Below, piece by piece: positions 40,202 through 49,290 of a stretch of 62,091 nucleotides of DNA. This DNA comes from Marinobacter sp. F4206 (GTDB taxonomy: Bacteria; Pseudomonadota; Gammaproteobacteria; Pseudomonadales; Oleiphilaceae): contig NZ_JAHXKI010000005.1 in the NCBI RefSeq assembly GCF_019392195.1, forward strand, positions 1 through 62,091, in the 5' to 3' direction. The first letter of the stretch is position 1; each line of letters begins with the position of its first letter. The notes beneath the pieces were generated by a model that had not been told where the DNA came from, made no database searches, and was given only the letters and a program-made list of their open reading frames with translations. The position numbers and the translations under genes were made by a program.

Positions 40202-41113
40202 ATGCACACAGCCATCACCATAGACGCCCTCAAAGTTCTGGACGCGATCGACCGCAAAGGCAGCTTCGCCGGCGCGGCCAATGAGCTGTTCCGGGTTCCT
40301 TCCGCCATTAGCTACACCGTGCAAAAGCTGGAAGAAGACCTGAATGTGGCAATTTTCGACCGCAGTGGCCACCGGGCCAGCCTTACCCCGGCCGGCCGCT
40401 ACCTGCTTGAGGAAGGACGCACGCTGCTTGAGGCCGCGGAGAACCTCGCCCACACCACCAAACAGGTGGCCCAGGGCTGGGAAACCCGACTTCGCATCGG
40501 CTTTAATTCCCTACTCCCGGCCGAGTGCCTGTTCCCGGCAGTTCGGGATTTTTACGATCTGGGGGTTCCTGTCGATGTTCAGATCGTCGAAGAAGTCTTC
40601 GCCGGTTCCTGGGATGCGCTGCAGGACCGCCGGATTGATCTTATCGTTGGTGCCGATCAATTCAGTAAGCCCGCTGGCAACTACACCACCCAACCAATGG
40701 GCGACATGCAATTCGTGTTTGTTGTCGCGGCGGACCATCCACTGGCGAGCGCAGAAACCCCGCTGACGGAGGACGACATTTCGCAGTACCCGGCAGCCGT
40801 GGCTGCTGACACCTCCAGGTCATTGCCGCCCGGCCACGCGGGCATTTTCCGCCGCCAACGAACCCTGACCGTCGCCAACATAGACCAGAAAATCGCCATC
40901 CAGGAATCCGGCCTTGGGGTTGGCTGGCTGCCGCATGCCCGGATTCGCGACCAGCTGGCACGCGGTAGCCTGGTTGAGAAACAGGTCCACGAACCCAGGC
41001 AGCCCATCACGCTGCATCTGGCCCGCCACGCCGACGACCAGGGCAAAGCCCTCATGTGGTTCTGGGACAGACTGAACGCGGACAAGACCATCCAGGGCTG
41101 GCTAAGCACCTGA
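40202..41113 (+). CDS. LysR family transcriptional regulator
   Basis: This is a DNA-binding regulator. The 303-residue protein has the N-terminal winged helix-turn-helix (ALKVLDAIDRKGSFAGAANELFRVPSAISYTVQKLEEDL, cut short here to key parts: ALKVLDAIDRKGSFAGAA then PSAISYTVQKLEEDL), followed by a periplasmic-binding-like effector domain. The ATG at 40202 begins just before that motif. An upstream in-frame start would run into yqjG. Its target is probably the divergent yqjG and possibly itself. The wax ester synthase-like gene downstream may share the transcript or have its own promoter. The effector is unknown; a quinone is a guess from context. Confidence 0.88.
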   Translation: MHTAITIDALKVLDAIDRKGSFAGAANELFRVPSAISYTVQKLEEDLNVAIFDRSGHRASLTPAGRYLLEEGRTLLEAAENLAHTTKQVAQGWETRLRIGFNSLLPAECLFPAVRDFYDLGVPVDVQIVEEVFAGSWDALQDRRIDLIVGADQFSKPAGNYTTQPMGDMQFVFVVAADHPLASAETPLTEDDISQYPAAVAADTSRSLPPGHAGIFRRQRTLTVANIDQKIAIQESGLGVGWLPHARIRDQLARGSLVEKQVHEPRQPITLHLARHADDQGKALMWFWDRLNADKTIQGWLST

Positions 41114-41229
41114 TATACAATCAGTTGGAGTGGCTACAGGACGTCGATAAAACCGGCAGTCGAGTCAACCGGAAACACAGACCATTCGTTTATACTTTTG
41201 GGAACCACAACGCCGAAGGGAGTTCATTA

Positions 41230-42759
41230 ATGCGGCAACTGTCAGAACTGGATGCCTCGTTCCTGTATCTGGAATCTGAGACGACACCGATGCATATTGG
41301 TGGCATCTACCTCTTCGATGCCAGCGAGCAGACCCCGCCTTTGGCGTTCAGTACTTTCGTTGCCTACCTGCGCAGCCGCCTTCACGTTGTCCCTGTTTTT
41401 CGCCAGCGCCTCAAAGAAATCCCCTTGCGACTGGGCCGTCCCTACTGGATTGACGATCCCGACTTCAGCATTGAGCGACACCTGGCCTACGTCAATCTTG
41501 GCGAACACGGGCGCCGGGCCAGCCTGATGACACTGGCTTCAAAAATCCTTGAGGAGCCACTCAAACGGGATCGCCCCCTCTGGCACATCACATTTGTGGA
41601 CGGTTTCAAACTGGAGGACGACGATTCAGAAAGCCACGGCTTTGCCCTGATCGTAAAGCTGCATCATGCCGCCATTGATGCATTCAGCGGTGAGGACATC
41701 ATTAGCAAACTGTTGGAGTACACGCCGGAGCCACGGCCGATTACTGCTCCCAGGCCCTGGAGTCCCCGCCCCGAACCTTCGGAGGAGCGGGTCATGCTCC
41801 AGGCCGGCGCCAACATGCTCAGGACGCCTCTCCAGTTCACGTCCCTGGCTTTCAACGCCGCCGAGGCGACCACCCGCGGCCTGATCCAGAAGCAGCTGCG
41901 CAAGCTGCCCATTCCCTTTCCACTGTTTTCAGCCCCACACAGCCCATTCAATCGGCAGATCACCGCCAACCGGCAGATCGTCTCGGCCAGTGTCGATCTG
42001 TCACGGCTCAAAGCCATCAAGGCAACCCTTGGCGACGTGACACTCAACGACGTCGTTCTGGGCCTTTGTGCCGAAGCGTTGCGCCGCTACAGCACCGACC
42101 ATGGCGCTGACACCAGCAGGTCGCTGGTGGCCATGACTCCCATATCCGTGCGCTCCAACAGTCTTCGCAGGGCGACCGGGAATCAGATGTCGGCAATGCT
42201 GCTGGACCTGTCCACCAGTGAGTCAGACCCGGCGCTGCGTATCCGGAAAATCCACAGGAACGCCGTTGCTTCGGAGCCCTACCGGGAAGCCATCGCCGCC
42301 GATCGCCTGACAGAATTGTTGCCGTCAACGATGCTGGCGCTGTCGGCACGACTGTACTCCGAACTGCAAATTGCCCAGCGGTACCAGCCGGCATTCAATT
42401 TGCCGATCACGAATGTGCCGGGTCCACAGGTGCCGCTCTATTTGCAGGGCGCCAGACTCACGCAGCAATACAACACCGCGCCATTATTCGACAGCATGGG
42501 ACTGGTCATTGTCGCAGTGAGTTATCAGGGCCGACTGACGATCAATTTTACGCTTTGCCCGGATGTTGTCGCTGAGGGTGGCTCATTGGAGGGGTATGTT
42601 AGCGAGAGTCTGAGCGCCATCGAAAACGCTGCCCACACCCTGGGTTCCGAGGGAGAACTGGAGGACGACGCAGACTCCTCCCATCAGACGCTGACTGACG
42701 ACGTATTGACCGCACTTGAGGGGGTGCTCAAGAAAGCCCTGAATCGCTTCCGGATGTAG
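41230..42759 (+). CDS. Wax ester synthase/DGAT family acyltransferase, variant motif
   Basis: The family joins fatty acyl-CoA to a fatty alcohol or diacylglycerol, giving storage wax ester or triacylglycerol. The 509-residue protein starts MRQLSELDASFLYLESETTPMHIGG in family style (key part LDASFLYLES), and has DRPLW, LNDVVLGLCAEALR and ITNVPGP. The catalytic motif HHxxxDG reads HHAAIDA at residues 145-151: both histidines and the aspartate are kept, but the glycine is alanine. It is somewhat longer than usual (about 455-475), with an acidic C-terminal extension. The ATG at 41230 has AAGGGAG upstream. Marinobacter genomes carry several paralogues, so this may be a weak or specialised one. Confidence 0.9.
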   Translation: MRQLSELDASFLYLESETTPMHIGGIYLFDASEQTPPLAFSTFVAYLRSRLHVVPVFRQRLKEIPLRLGRPYWIDDPDFSIERHLAYVNLGEHGRRASLMTLASKILEEPLKRDRPLWHITFVDGFKLEDDDSESHGFALIVKLHHAAIDAFSGEDIISKLLEYTPEPRPITAPRPWSPRPEPSEERVMLQAGANMLRTPLQFTSLAFNAAEATTRGLIQKQLRKLPIPFPLFSAPHSPFNRQITANRQIVSASVDLSRLKAIKATLGDVTLNDVVLGLCAEALRRYSTDHGADTSRSLVAMTPISVRSNSLRRATGNQMSAMLLDLSTSESDPALRIRKIHRNAVASEPYREAIAADRLTELLPSTMLALSARLYSELQIAQRYQPAFNLPITNVPGPQVPLYLQGARLTQQYNTAPLFDSMGLVIVAVSYQGRLTINFTLCPDVVAEGGSLEGYVSESLSAIENAAHTLGSEGELEDDADSSHQTLTDDVLTALEGVLKKALNRFRM

Positions 42760-42760
42760 G

Positions 42761-42787
42761 GCGGGCCTGCCCCGAGGGCAGGCCCGC
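42761..42787. terminator. GC-rich hairpin between convergent acyltransferase and DUF2057 genes
   Basis: The perfect 12 bp arms GCGGGCCTGCCC and GGGCAGGCCCGC (42761-42772, 42776-42787) have a CGA loop. It is placed exactly between two stops. There is no T-run, yet the site is where both transcripts must end. Confidence 0.6.
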
Positions 42788-42792
42788 GCCAT

Positions 42793-43470
42793 TTATTCGA
42801 ACGCCCAGCGCAGAAACGCCTTTTTCTCTTCCTCAGTGGCGGTTGCCCAGACCGATTTGAGCGTATCGAGCGCACTGCCTTGCGCCGAACCAACCGAACC
42901 GCTTTCCGGTATCGGTGTGCGACCCGATGCCTCCGACGGTGTCCACACACTCGATTCCGCTACGACCTTCTGGCCATCCACGGTCACCACAGTTGCAACG
43001 AATTCCTCTGCCATCCGTTCGGCTTCCGCCCGGGATTCAGGCTGGTCGAACTGAAAACGGTAGACCTCATCCTGTTCGGCGTTGAAACGGACGACCCGCG
43101 GTTCGCTCGTGTAGACGTGCACCTTGGATTCACCATTTTCAACCACGCCCGATTTCGCCCAGATGGTTTTGTAGGTAAAGATGACCTCGTTCTGCCCCGG
43201 CAGCAAGGCGTAATCAAGGGCCAGGTCATCCATCAGGAAATTGCTCATATTGCGGCCGTTGATGCGGGACACCTGGATGGCACCGGGCGCCTTCAGGGTT
43301 GCCGCGTTGGCTGCCGCTGCCGGCTCTCCATCCCACGTTTCTACCCTGGACATGGTGGACGAACAGCCGACCATTGCGATCAGAAGACCGAAAACCATCA
43401 TCAATCGGGCACCCTGCCCAGCTATGCGACTACCCGGCTTCAGGGCCGCAAATACGTGAACGATACTCAT
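42793..43470 (-). CDS. DUF2057 (YccT-like) envelope protein, possible lipoprotein
   Basis: The function is unknown. The 225-residue product has a hydrophobic segment with a possible lipobox (MMVFGLLIAMVGC, Cys about 36) preceded by a longer than usual N-terminal part. Then comes the DUF2057 pattern around LDYALLPGQNEVIFTYKTIW, in which a PG-x-N pattern precedes beta strands. The C-terminal third is Ser/Gly/Glu-rich and ends KKAFLRWAFE. The ATG at 43470 is supported by AAGGAG 6 bases upstream, so the long N-terminus is probably real. It is a single gene, convergent with the acyltransferase. Confidence 0.78.
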   Translation of the reverse strand: MSIVHVFAALKPGSRIAGQGARLMMVFGLLIAMVGCSSTMSRVETWDGEPAAAANAATLKAPGAIQVSRINGRNMSNFLMDDLALDYALLPGQNEVIFTYKTIWAKSGVVENGESKVHVYTSEPRVVRFNAEQDEVYRFQFDQPESRAEAERMAEEFVATVVTVDGQKVVAESSVWTPSEASGRTPIPESGSVGSAQGSALDTLKSVWATATEEEKKAFLRWAFE

Positions 43471-43641
43471 GAAATCTCCTTGATATACGAGGGAAAGGCC
43501 TAGAGGTTAGCATCTGGTTGATTGCATTTTGACGAGTGCTTCTGACGAGGGCAAGCCGGCCTTTTCAATCGGTTGCCGCAAAAACGCTGCGATGTTTGCA
43601 GATCCTGTTTGAGACCCACCCCGTAAAAATGTAAAAAAATG

Positions 43642-43669
43642 TTGAATTCGCCCTCAATTGGATTAATTT
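43642..43669 (+). promoter_or_regulatory. Possible promoter of the DUF6316 gene
   Basis: TTGAAT (43642-43647), a 16 bp spacer and TAATTT (43664-43669) fall in an AT-rich patch of the 266 bp gap before the small gene. The match is modest. Confidence 0.35.
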
Positions 43670-43736
43670 TAAACAGATCGGCAAAACAAATTTGGCGCCC
43701 GGAACTGGACGGAGAGCAGCGGGCACAGGAGAAGTT

Positions 43737-43940
43737 ATGGACACCCAAATCAGGTCGGGGGAAGCAGGCCCAGTCCCCTTCAGAAGTAGCCGGTTCTTCT
43801 GCGTAGGCAGCAAATGGTATTTCACCACCCGGGAAGGGTTTGACAGCGGCCCCTTTGCCTCACGAGAACGCGCAGAAACCGGGCTCAGGCGCTTTCTGCA
43901 CGTCGTTAGGCTGTTACCGGAGGAGCAGCAACTCCATTAA
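43737..43940 (+). CDS. Small DUF6316 protein
   Basis: The function is unknown. This 67-residue cytoplasmic protein has the compact motif RFFCVGSKWYFTTREG, then GPFASRERAETGLRRFL, which I recognise as the DUF6316 pattern found in small proteins of Marinobacter, Pseudomonas and relatives. The pattern resembles a surface-exposed aromatic strand followed by a helix. The ATG at 43737 follows CAGGAG by 6-7 bases. A longer frame from 43692 lacks a ribosome site. It stands alone and converges on pgpA. Confidence 0.8.
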   Translation: MDTQIRSGEAGPVPFRSSRFFCVGSKWYFTTREGFDSGPFASRERAETGLRRFLHVVRLLPEEQQLH

Positions 43941-43969
43941 GGAAATGCTCCACGCCAGCCCAACCCCGT

Positions 43970-44497
43970 TCACACAATGACCGGCATTAACCATCGGTCA
44001 ATGGCGAACATGGATGCCATTGCCATAAATCCTGCCACCACATCGTCAATCATGATCCCAAGGCCGCCCGGCAGCCGATCGTCCAGCCAGCTGATCGGCC
44101 AGGGTTTGACCACATCGAACAGCCTGAACAGAGCAAAGGCCAGTAGCACCCCTGTTACCTGATCCGGGAACAACCCCAGGGCAATCCACATTCCCACGAA
44201 CTCATCCCAGACAATTCCCCCATGGTCATGGACTTTCAGGTCCCGGGCGGTTTTTCCGCACAACCAGATACCCACCAGGAAAGCGACCAGCACGATGGCC
44301 CAGTAAACCGTTCCGGGCAGCCATGCAAAAGCGTACCAGAACGGGATAGCGGCCAGGCTGCCCCAGGTTCCTGGCGCACGGGCAGCCGCGCCACTGCCAA
44401 AACCGAATGCGAGAAGGTGCACCGGGTTCTTCAGGAACCCGGGCGGAAGCAATGCCTGCGGCAGGTCCGGCTCCGGGAGCTGATCCTCCTGACTCAT
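43970..44497 (-). CDS. pgpA: Phosphatidylglycerophosphatase A
   Basis: This membrane phosphatase converts phosphatidylglycerol phosphate to phosphatidylglycerol. The 175-residue protein has the PgpA pattern (GFGSGAAARAPGTWGSLAAIP; VWDEFVGMWIA; DDRLPGGLGIMIDDVVAG) with several membrane helices. Its start overlaps the thiL stop by ATGA. It is last in the ribD-to-pgpA series. Confidence 0.95.
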   Translation of the reverse strand: MSQEDQLPEPDLPQALLPPGFLKNPVHLLAFGFGSGAAARAPGTWGSLAAIPFWYAFAWLPGTVYWAIVLVAFLVGIWLCGKTARDLKVHDHGGIVWDEFVGMWIALGLFPDQVTGVLLAFALFRLFDVVKPWPISWLDDRLPGGLGIMIDDVVAGFMAMASMFAIDRWLMPVIV

Positions 44498-45450
44498 GAC
44501 TTTCTCCTGAAATGGTCGAAACCGGTACCAGCAACGTCGGTATTCTCAGACCCGCCGGTTAAACGAAGGCCCGGCTCAGACTCAATCGTCCCAATCACCG
44601 TCAGGTGTTCCTCTCCCTCCTCCGGCATGGCACTCCATTGTGAGCGGGCAATCGTCACACAGAGTTCGTAGTCATCACCCGCGTGCAACCCAAATTCCAG
44701 CGCCTTCTCGCCTTTTAGCCGGCACAAAGCCCGAGAGAGGGGAATGACAGAGAGATCGATTGTGGCCCCCACACCGGACGCTTCCAGGATATGTCCCAGG
44801 TCTGCCAAAAGACCGTCAGAGATATCGATGGCCGAGCTCGCAATCCCCGAGAGCGCCTGGCCCAGAGCCAGACGGGGGTGGGGATGATGATACCGATCAA
44901 GCACCACCTTGACGTCAGCGGATGGCTGTTGTTCACCAAGATAGTCCAACGCGGCGCCGGCGTCGCCAAGGGTACCTGACACACAAACCAGATCCCCCGC
45001 TTGCGCACCTGAACGACGCAGGCCGCCACCCCGGGGCACGGTCCCGTGTACCTGAAGGCTCAGCGTCAGGGGCCCGCGAGTTGTATCGCCGCCGGCCAGA
45101 GACAAATGGAATGTTCCCGCCGCAGCCGAAAGCCCGCGTGAGAAGTCAGACAACCACTGTTCATCGGCGGCAGGGAGGGTCAATGCGAGGGTAAAGCAAA
45201 CAGGCTGTGCCCCCATGGCCGCCAGGTCACTCGTAGCGGCTGCGAGGGCGCGCCAGGCAAGGTGATCGGCCGGATAGGCTTCGGGGAAATGAATACCCTC
45301 CACCATGGTGTCGACGGAGAACACCAGATCCTGATCGGCAGGAATTCGCTGAATGGCGCAGTCATCTCCGGGCCCAAGCACCAGTGCTCCAGTGGGGAGT
45401 GAGTCCGCAATCGGCTGGAAATACTGCCGGATCAGCTCGAATTCGCCCAT
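44494..45450 (-). CDS. thiL: Thiamine-monophosphate kinase
   Basis: The enzyme phosphorylates thiamine monophosphate to thiamine diphosphate, the cofactor needed by IlvI, among others. The 318-residue protein is of the PurM/SelD fold, with GEFELIRQYFQ at the N-terminus, the Mg-ATP loop GPGDDCAI, and SVDTMVEGIHF and AGGDTTRG further on. It starts 3 bp after nusB. Confidence 0.95.
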   Translation of the reverse strand: MGEFELIRQYFQPIADSLPTGALVLGPGDDCAIQRIPADQDLVFSVDTMVEGIHFPEAYPADHLAWRALAAATSDLAAMGAQPVCFTLALTLPAADEQWLSDFSRGLSAAAGTFHLSLAGGDTTRGPLTLSLQVHGTVPRGGGLRRSGAQAGDLVCVSGTLGDAGAALDYLGEQQPSADVKVVLDRYHHPHPRLALGQALSGIASSAIDISDGLLADLGHILEASGVGATIDLSVIPLSRALCRLKGEKALEFGLHAGDDYELCVTIARSQWSAMPEEGEEHLTVIGTIESEPGLRLTGGSENTDVAGTGFDHFRRKS

Positions 45451-45453
45451 ACC

Positions 45454-45930
45454 CTATCGGGGACGTGTCTCTGCCAGTCGTAAACGACGACTGAGCTTGT
45501 CCAGAATGCTGTTGACGAACTTGTGCCCTTCCGTACCGCCAAAACGCTTGGCCATCTCAATGCCCTCGTTAATCACCACCTTGTAGGGCACATCCAGCCG
45601 GTGCTTCAACTCGTAGGCGCCCAGGCGCACAATGGCCAACTCTATGGCATCGACTTCATCCAGCGGCCGATCCAGGAAAGGCTCCAGCAGCTTGTCCAGA
45701 TCGGCTTGCTCACGGTGTACACCACGAAGCAAGTCGCGGAAATACAGCAGATCCACCTTGCTCATGTCATTATCAACCATGAACTCAGCTTCAATATCAG
45801 AGATTGAGCTTTTGCTGAAATGGCGCTGATACAGGCCTTGCATCGCCAAAGCACGCGCACGACGTCGGTCGCCGGCCTTGGGCTGACCCGTTGGTGCTGG
45901 CTGGGGGGAGTTATCGTCAGTTGCGCTCAT
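45454..45930 (-). CDS. nusB: Transcription antitermination factor NusB
   Basis: With NusE (S10) this factor binds boxA RNA and supports antitermination in rRNA operons. The 158-residue protein has a short Pro/Gln-rich N-terminal tail followed by the all-helical NusB domain (RRRARALAMQGLYQRHFS; LRLGAYELKHRLDVPYKVVINE). The ATG at 45930 overlaps the ribH stop (TGATG); a GTG one codon earlier is possible. The ribH-nusB-thiL-pgpA order is common in gammaproteobacteria. Confidence 0.95.
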   Translation of the reverse strand: MSATDDNSPQPAPTGQPKAGDRRRARALAMQGLYQRHFSKSSISDIEAEFMVDNDMSKVDLLYFRDLLRGVHREQADLDKLLEPFLDRPLDEVDAIELAIVRLGAYELKHRLDVPYKVVINEGIEMAKRFGGTEGHKFVNSILDKLSRRLRLAETRPR

Positions 45931-46406
45931 CACTCACCCAGTTTCTTGAACAGGCTGACCATTTCCAGCGCGGTAATCGCCGCTTCGGCGCCTTTGTTAC
46001 CCGCCTTGGTGCCTGAACGCTCAATCGCCTGCTCAATGGAATCCACCGTCAGGACACCGAAGGTAACGGGTACGTCGGTCTCGAGGCTAACCGCTCCCAG
46101 ACCACTGGACGCTTCACCGGCAACATACTCGAAATGGGGGGTACCACCACGGATAACCGCCCCGAGGGCGATGATGGCGTCGTAGTTCGAGGTTTCGGCC
46201 ACACGCTTGACCGCCAAGGGCATTTCGTAGGCACCCGGAACACGGATGATCTCAATGTCGTCGCTGGAAATACCGTGGCGACGCAGGGTGTCGAGAGCGC
46301 CCTCAACCAGACTCTCAACCACAAAGCCGTTAAACCGGCCAACAACCAGTGCATAACGACCGCTGCACTGAGTAAAGTCACCTTCAATTACTTTGATATC
46401 TGCCAT
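45930..46406 (-). CDS. ribH: 6,7-dimethyl-8-ribityllumazine synthase
   Basis: This is the penultimate step of riboflavin synthesis, which joins the DHBP made by RibBX with the pyrimidine made by RibD. The 158-residue protein shows the substrate-binding motifs [18 protein letters not shown] and [16 protein letters not shown] with the catalytic histidine. The ATG at 46406 has AAGGAG 6 bases upstream. Confidence 0.97.
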   Translation of the reverse strand: MADIKVIEGDFTQCSGRYALVVGRFNGFVVESLVEGALDTLRRHGISSDDIEIIRVPGAYEMPLAVKRVAETSNYDAIIALGAVIRGGTPHFEYVAGEASSGLGAVSLETDVPVTFGVLTVDSIEQAIERSGTKAGNKGAEAAITALEMVSLFKKLGE

Positions 46407-46453
46407 GCATGGCTCCTTCACGGGCCAGGGCACTGGAGCCCCAACCGGGTTAA

Positions 46454-47569
46454 TCATTCGGGGGTGTAGGGAACGTATTCAACCACTTCCAGATCGAAAC
46501 CGGAGATGGCGGAGAACTTGATCGGGGGGCTCAACAAGCGCATTTTGCCAACACCCAGATCCCGCAGAATCTGGGAACCGGTACCGACGGTGAAATAGAC
46601 ACCGGAGCTACCCTTGCCGGCGGAGCCCTGCCCCTCGTCAAAGAACTCGTGAATCCGGTCTTCCAGGTTGTAGCTGTCTTCAGCGCTGTTGAGCAGCACC
46701 ACAACACCCTTGCCTTCTGCCGCCACTTTCTCGAGGGCATGATGCAAAGGCCAGCTGCGGGAGTCCTTGCGGCGGGCACCCAACAGATCCCTCAGGGTGT
46801 CGGTGATGTGCACGCGCACATGGACCGGCTCGTCAGCACTGATATCACCCATAACCATGGCCAGGTGAGTCGAGCCCTGGATATTGTCCCGGTATGTCCG
46901 CAGGCTGAACTCGCCGTATTCGGTGTCCAGTTTGTTCTCTTCCACACATTCAATGGTGCGCTCATTCATGGTGCGATAGTGGATCAAGTCCGCGATGGTA
47001 CCAATCTTGAGATTGTGCTCTTCCGCAAACCGCTCGAGATCCTCACGGCGCGCCATCGAGCCATCGTCATTCATGATCTCGCAAATGACACCGGCCGGCT
47101 CGGAACCGGCAAGCGCCGCCAGATCGCAGGAGGCTTCGGTGTGCCCGGCGCGGCTGAGGACGCCGCCCGGATCCGCCATCAGCGGAAAGATGTGCCCGGG
47201 TTGAACCAGATCCGACGCCTTGGCATCGCGGGCGACCGCGGCCTGAACGGTACGGGCGCGGTCGGCGGCGGAGATACCAGTGGTCACACCTTCTTTTGCC
47301 TCAATCGACAGGGTGAACTTGGTACCAAACCCCGAGGCATTCTGCTGCACCATCAGCGGAAGACCCAGCTGCTCGCAACGGTTGCGGGTCATCGGCATAC
47401 AGATGAGGCCCCGCCCAAAGCGAGCCATAAAGTTGATGGCGTCGGCCGAGCAGTGCTCGGCCGCCATCACCAGATCGCCTTCATTTTCGCGATCCTCATC
47501 GTCCATCAGAATGACCATCTTGCCCTGACGGATGTCTTCAATGATTTCTTCAATGCTGTTCAGTGCCAT
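46454..47569 (-). CDS. ribBX: DHBP synthase fused to a degenerate GTP cyclohydrolase II domain
   Basis: The N-terminal half (1 to about 200) is an intact 3,4-dihydroxy-2-butanone 4-phosphate synthase: [13 protein letters not shown] and [12 protein letters not shown] are present. The C-terminal half keeps the RibA fold ([24 protein letters not shown]) but lacks the three zinc cysteines and the arginine-rich catalytic segment. Where RibA has a Cys-rich stretch, this protein reads [19 protein letters not shown]. This is the RibBX variant described in Proteobacteria, so a separate ribA must exist elsewhere. The ATG at 47569 (371 residues) is preferred over a GTG at 47581. Confidence 0.93.
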   Translation of the reverse strand: MALNSIEEIIEDIRQGKMVILMDDEDRENEGDLVMAAEHCSADAINFMARFGRGLICMPMTRNRCEQLGLPLMVQQNASGFGTKFTLSIEAKEGVTTGISAADRARTVQAAVARDAKASDLVQPGHIFPLMADPGGVLSRAGHTEASCDLAALAGSEPAGVICEIMNDDGSMARREDLERFAEEHNLKIGTIADLIHYRTMNERTIECVEENKLDTEYGEFSLRTYRDNIQGSTHLAMVMGDISADEPVHVRVHITDTLRDLLGARRKDSRSWPLHHALEKVAAEGKGVVVLLNSAEDSYNLEDRIHEFFDEGQGSAGKGSSGVYFTVGTGSQILRDLGVGKMRLLSPPIKFSAISGFDLEVVEYVPYTPE

Positions 47570-47633
47570 ACGGTTTTGCACCCTTGCGGTTAACCGGCAG
47601 CCTGGCGCTGTCCGGACACCGTGAATTTATTGA

Positions 47634-48749
47634 TTACCGGCGTGCCAGGATCAATCGTTGATCCTCGCCCACCTGACGTCGGTCCAGCACCTTCCATTGC
47701 ACCTTGTCTGCCATGGATTCCAGGGGCAGGTGCGCGGTGGGCCGACCGGTGCTGCCCAGAAAAACCGGGGCCTGGTACAGCCAGAGTTCATCGACCAGCC
47801 CTTCGCTGACGAAGGTTCCCGCGAGGGTCGGGCCCGCCTCTACCAGCAACTCGTTAATCCCCAGCTCTCCAAGAGAGTCCAGCAACTCCGCCACATCAAT
47901 GCCGTTATCTTTCCAGGCAACCCCGTTAATGCTGACCCCTAACGCCGCCAGATCCTGGGCGGGCGCAGTCGCCAGCGTGGACGAGGCGCAGAACACCTGA
48001 ACATTGCCGCCTTGCAGGATCCTGGCGGAAGGCGGTGTACGGGCATCCCGGTCGGCAATGACCCGCAGCGGCTGCCGGGACGGTTCGGTTGCATCACCGA
48101 TATCACCCAGTTCTTCCCGGCGAACGGTCAGCGATGGATCGTCCGCCAGCACGGTGCCGACCCCGGTTACAATCGCATCGCTGATCGCCCTCAGTCGTTG
48201 CACATCCTGACGGGCCTCACTGCCGGTAATCCACTGGCTTTCGCCGGACGCCATGGCGGTCCGGCCGTCGAGGCTGGCCGCCATCTTCAGGCGCACCCAG
48301 GGGCGGCCGGTATTCATGCGTTTCATGAACCCCGGATTCAGCCGGGCGGCTTCGTCCGCCAACAACCCTTCAGTGACCTGGATGCCAGACTCGCGCAGTA
48401 ACTCGAGACCGCGACCGGATACCGACGGATTGGGGTCCTTGGTGGCGGCAAATACATGGGCCACGCCGGCATCGATCAATGCCCGGGCGCAGGGCGGCGT
48501 GCGCCCGAAGTGGCTGCATGGCTCGAGCGTCACGTACGCCGTTGCGCCGCGAGCCGAAGGCCCGGCCTGGCTCAGCGCCCGGATCTCGGCGTGGGCTTCC
48601 CCCGCCCGCTCGTGCCAGCCCTCACCCAGAATCTGATTGCCACGGGCAATGACACAGCCGACCCTCGGGTTCGGGTGTGTCGAGTAACGACCTCGCCAGG
48701 CAAGCTGGACGGCACGCGCCATCATGGCCCGGTCACGAACCTCGGTCAT
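47634..48749 (-). CDS. ribD: Bifunctional riboflavin deaminase/reductase RibD
   Basis: The enzyme catalyses two successive steps of riboflavin synthesis, deamination then NADPH reduction of the pyrimidine intermediate. The 371-residue protein has an N-terminal zinc deaminase domain ([21 protein letters not shown]) and a C-terminal reductase domain ([18 protein letters not shown]). The start overlaps the nrdR stop by ATGA. The riboflavin synthase gene ribE, which lies next in pseudomonads, is absent: only 64 bp separate ribD from ribBX. Confidence 0.96.
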   Translation of the reverse strand: MTEVRDRAMMARAVQLAWRGRYSTHPNPRVGCVIARGNQILGEGWHERAGEAHAEIRALSQAGPSARGATAYVTLEPCSHFGRTPPCARALIDAGVAHVFAATKDPNPSVSGRGLELLRESGIQVTEGLLADEAARLNPGFMKRMNTGRPWVRLKMAASLDGRTAMASGESQWITGSEARQDVQRLRAISDAIVTGVGTVLADDPSLTVRREELGDIGDATEPSRQPLRVIADRDARTPPSARILQGGNVQVFCASSTLATAPAQDLAALGVSINGVAWKDNGIDVAELLDSLGELGINELLVEAGPTLAGTFVSEGLVDELWLYQAPVFLGSTGRPTAHLPLESMADKVQWKVLDRRQVGEDQRLILARR

Positions 48750-49264
48750 GCTTTTCCTTTCGCGGAATGGTTGTCCGCCAGCGCCTTGGCAACTTCCACC
48801 GCATTCTCGCCGTTGGTTGCCGACAATCGCTCGATTTCTTCCTTGAACTCGTTAATGTCCTGGAAGCTTCGATACACAGACGCAAACCGGACGTAGGCAA
48901 CCTTGTCGAGCTGTCGCAATTCGGTCATCACCTCTTCGCCCAACTGCATCGACTTGATCTCCCGCTCGCCAGTGGCACGGAGCCGATACTTGATGCGATT
49001 CAATGCCGCATCAATTTCCTCAATGCTTACCGGACGTTTCTCCAGCGCCTTCATGATGCCGGACCGCAGCTTTTCCTCGTCGAAGGGCTGACGAATCCCG
49101 TCCTGTTTCACAACGCGGGGCATCACCAGTTCGGCCGACTCAAAGGTGGTGAACCGCTCGTGACACGACAGGCATTCCCGACGGCGACGCACCTGATCCC
49201 CCTCGGCAACGAGGCGCGAGTCAATGACCTTAGTATCTGCTTCACCACAGAAGGGACAATGCAT
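48746..49264 (-). CDS. nrdR: NrdR, repressor of ribonucleotide reductase genes
   Basis: This ATP/dATP-sensing repressor binds NrdR boxes upstream of nrd genes. The 172-residue protein has the N-terminal zinc ribbon ([34 protein letters not shown]) and an ATP-cone domain (residues 49-139). It is slightly longer than usual, with a polar tail. glyA lies upstream across a stable hairpin, and ribD overlaps downstream. Confidence 0.97.
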   Translation of the reverse strand: MHCPFCGEADTKVIDSRLVAEGDQVRRRRECLSCHERFTTFESAELVMPRVVKQDGIRQPFDEEKLRSGIMKALEKRPVSIEEIDAALNRIKYRLRATGEREIKSMQLGEEVMTELRQLDKVAYVRFASVYRSFQDINEFKEEIERLSATNGENAVEVAKALADNHSAKGKA

Positions 49265-49290
49265 AATCAGAAACTCCGAAGAGGAGGTCA

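Noticed and set aside
41056..41229. Longer wax ester synthase reading frame starting within the LysR gene
   Set aside because: The extra 58 residues are not family-like, and a ribosome site with an ATG at 41230 starts exactly at the conserved N-terminus.
46454..47569. Annotation as a fully bifunctional RibBA
   Set aside because: The zinc cysteines and catalytic segment of GTP cyclohydrolase II are absent, so only the DHBP synthase activity can be supported.
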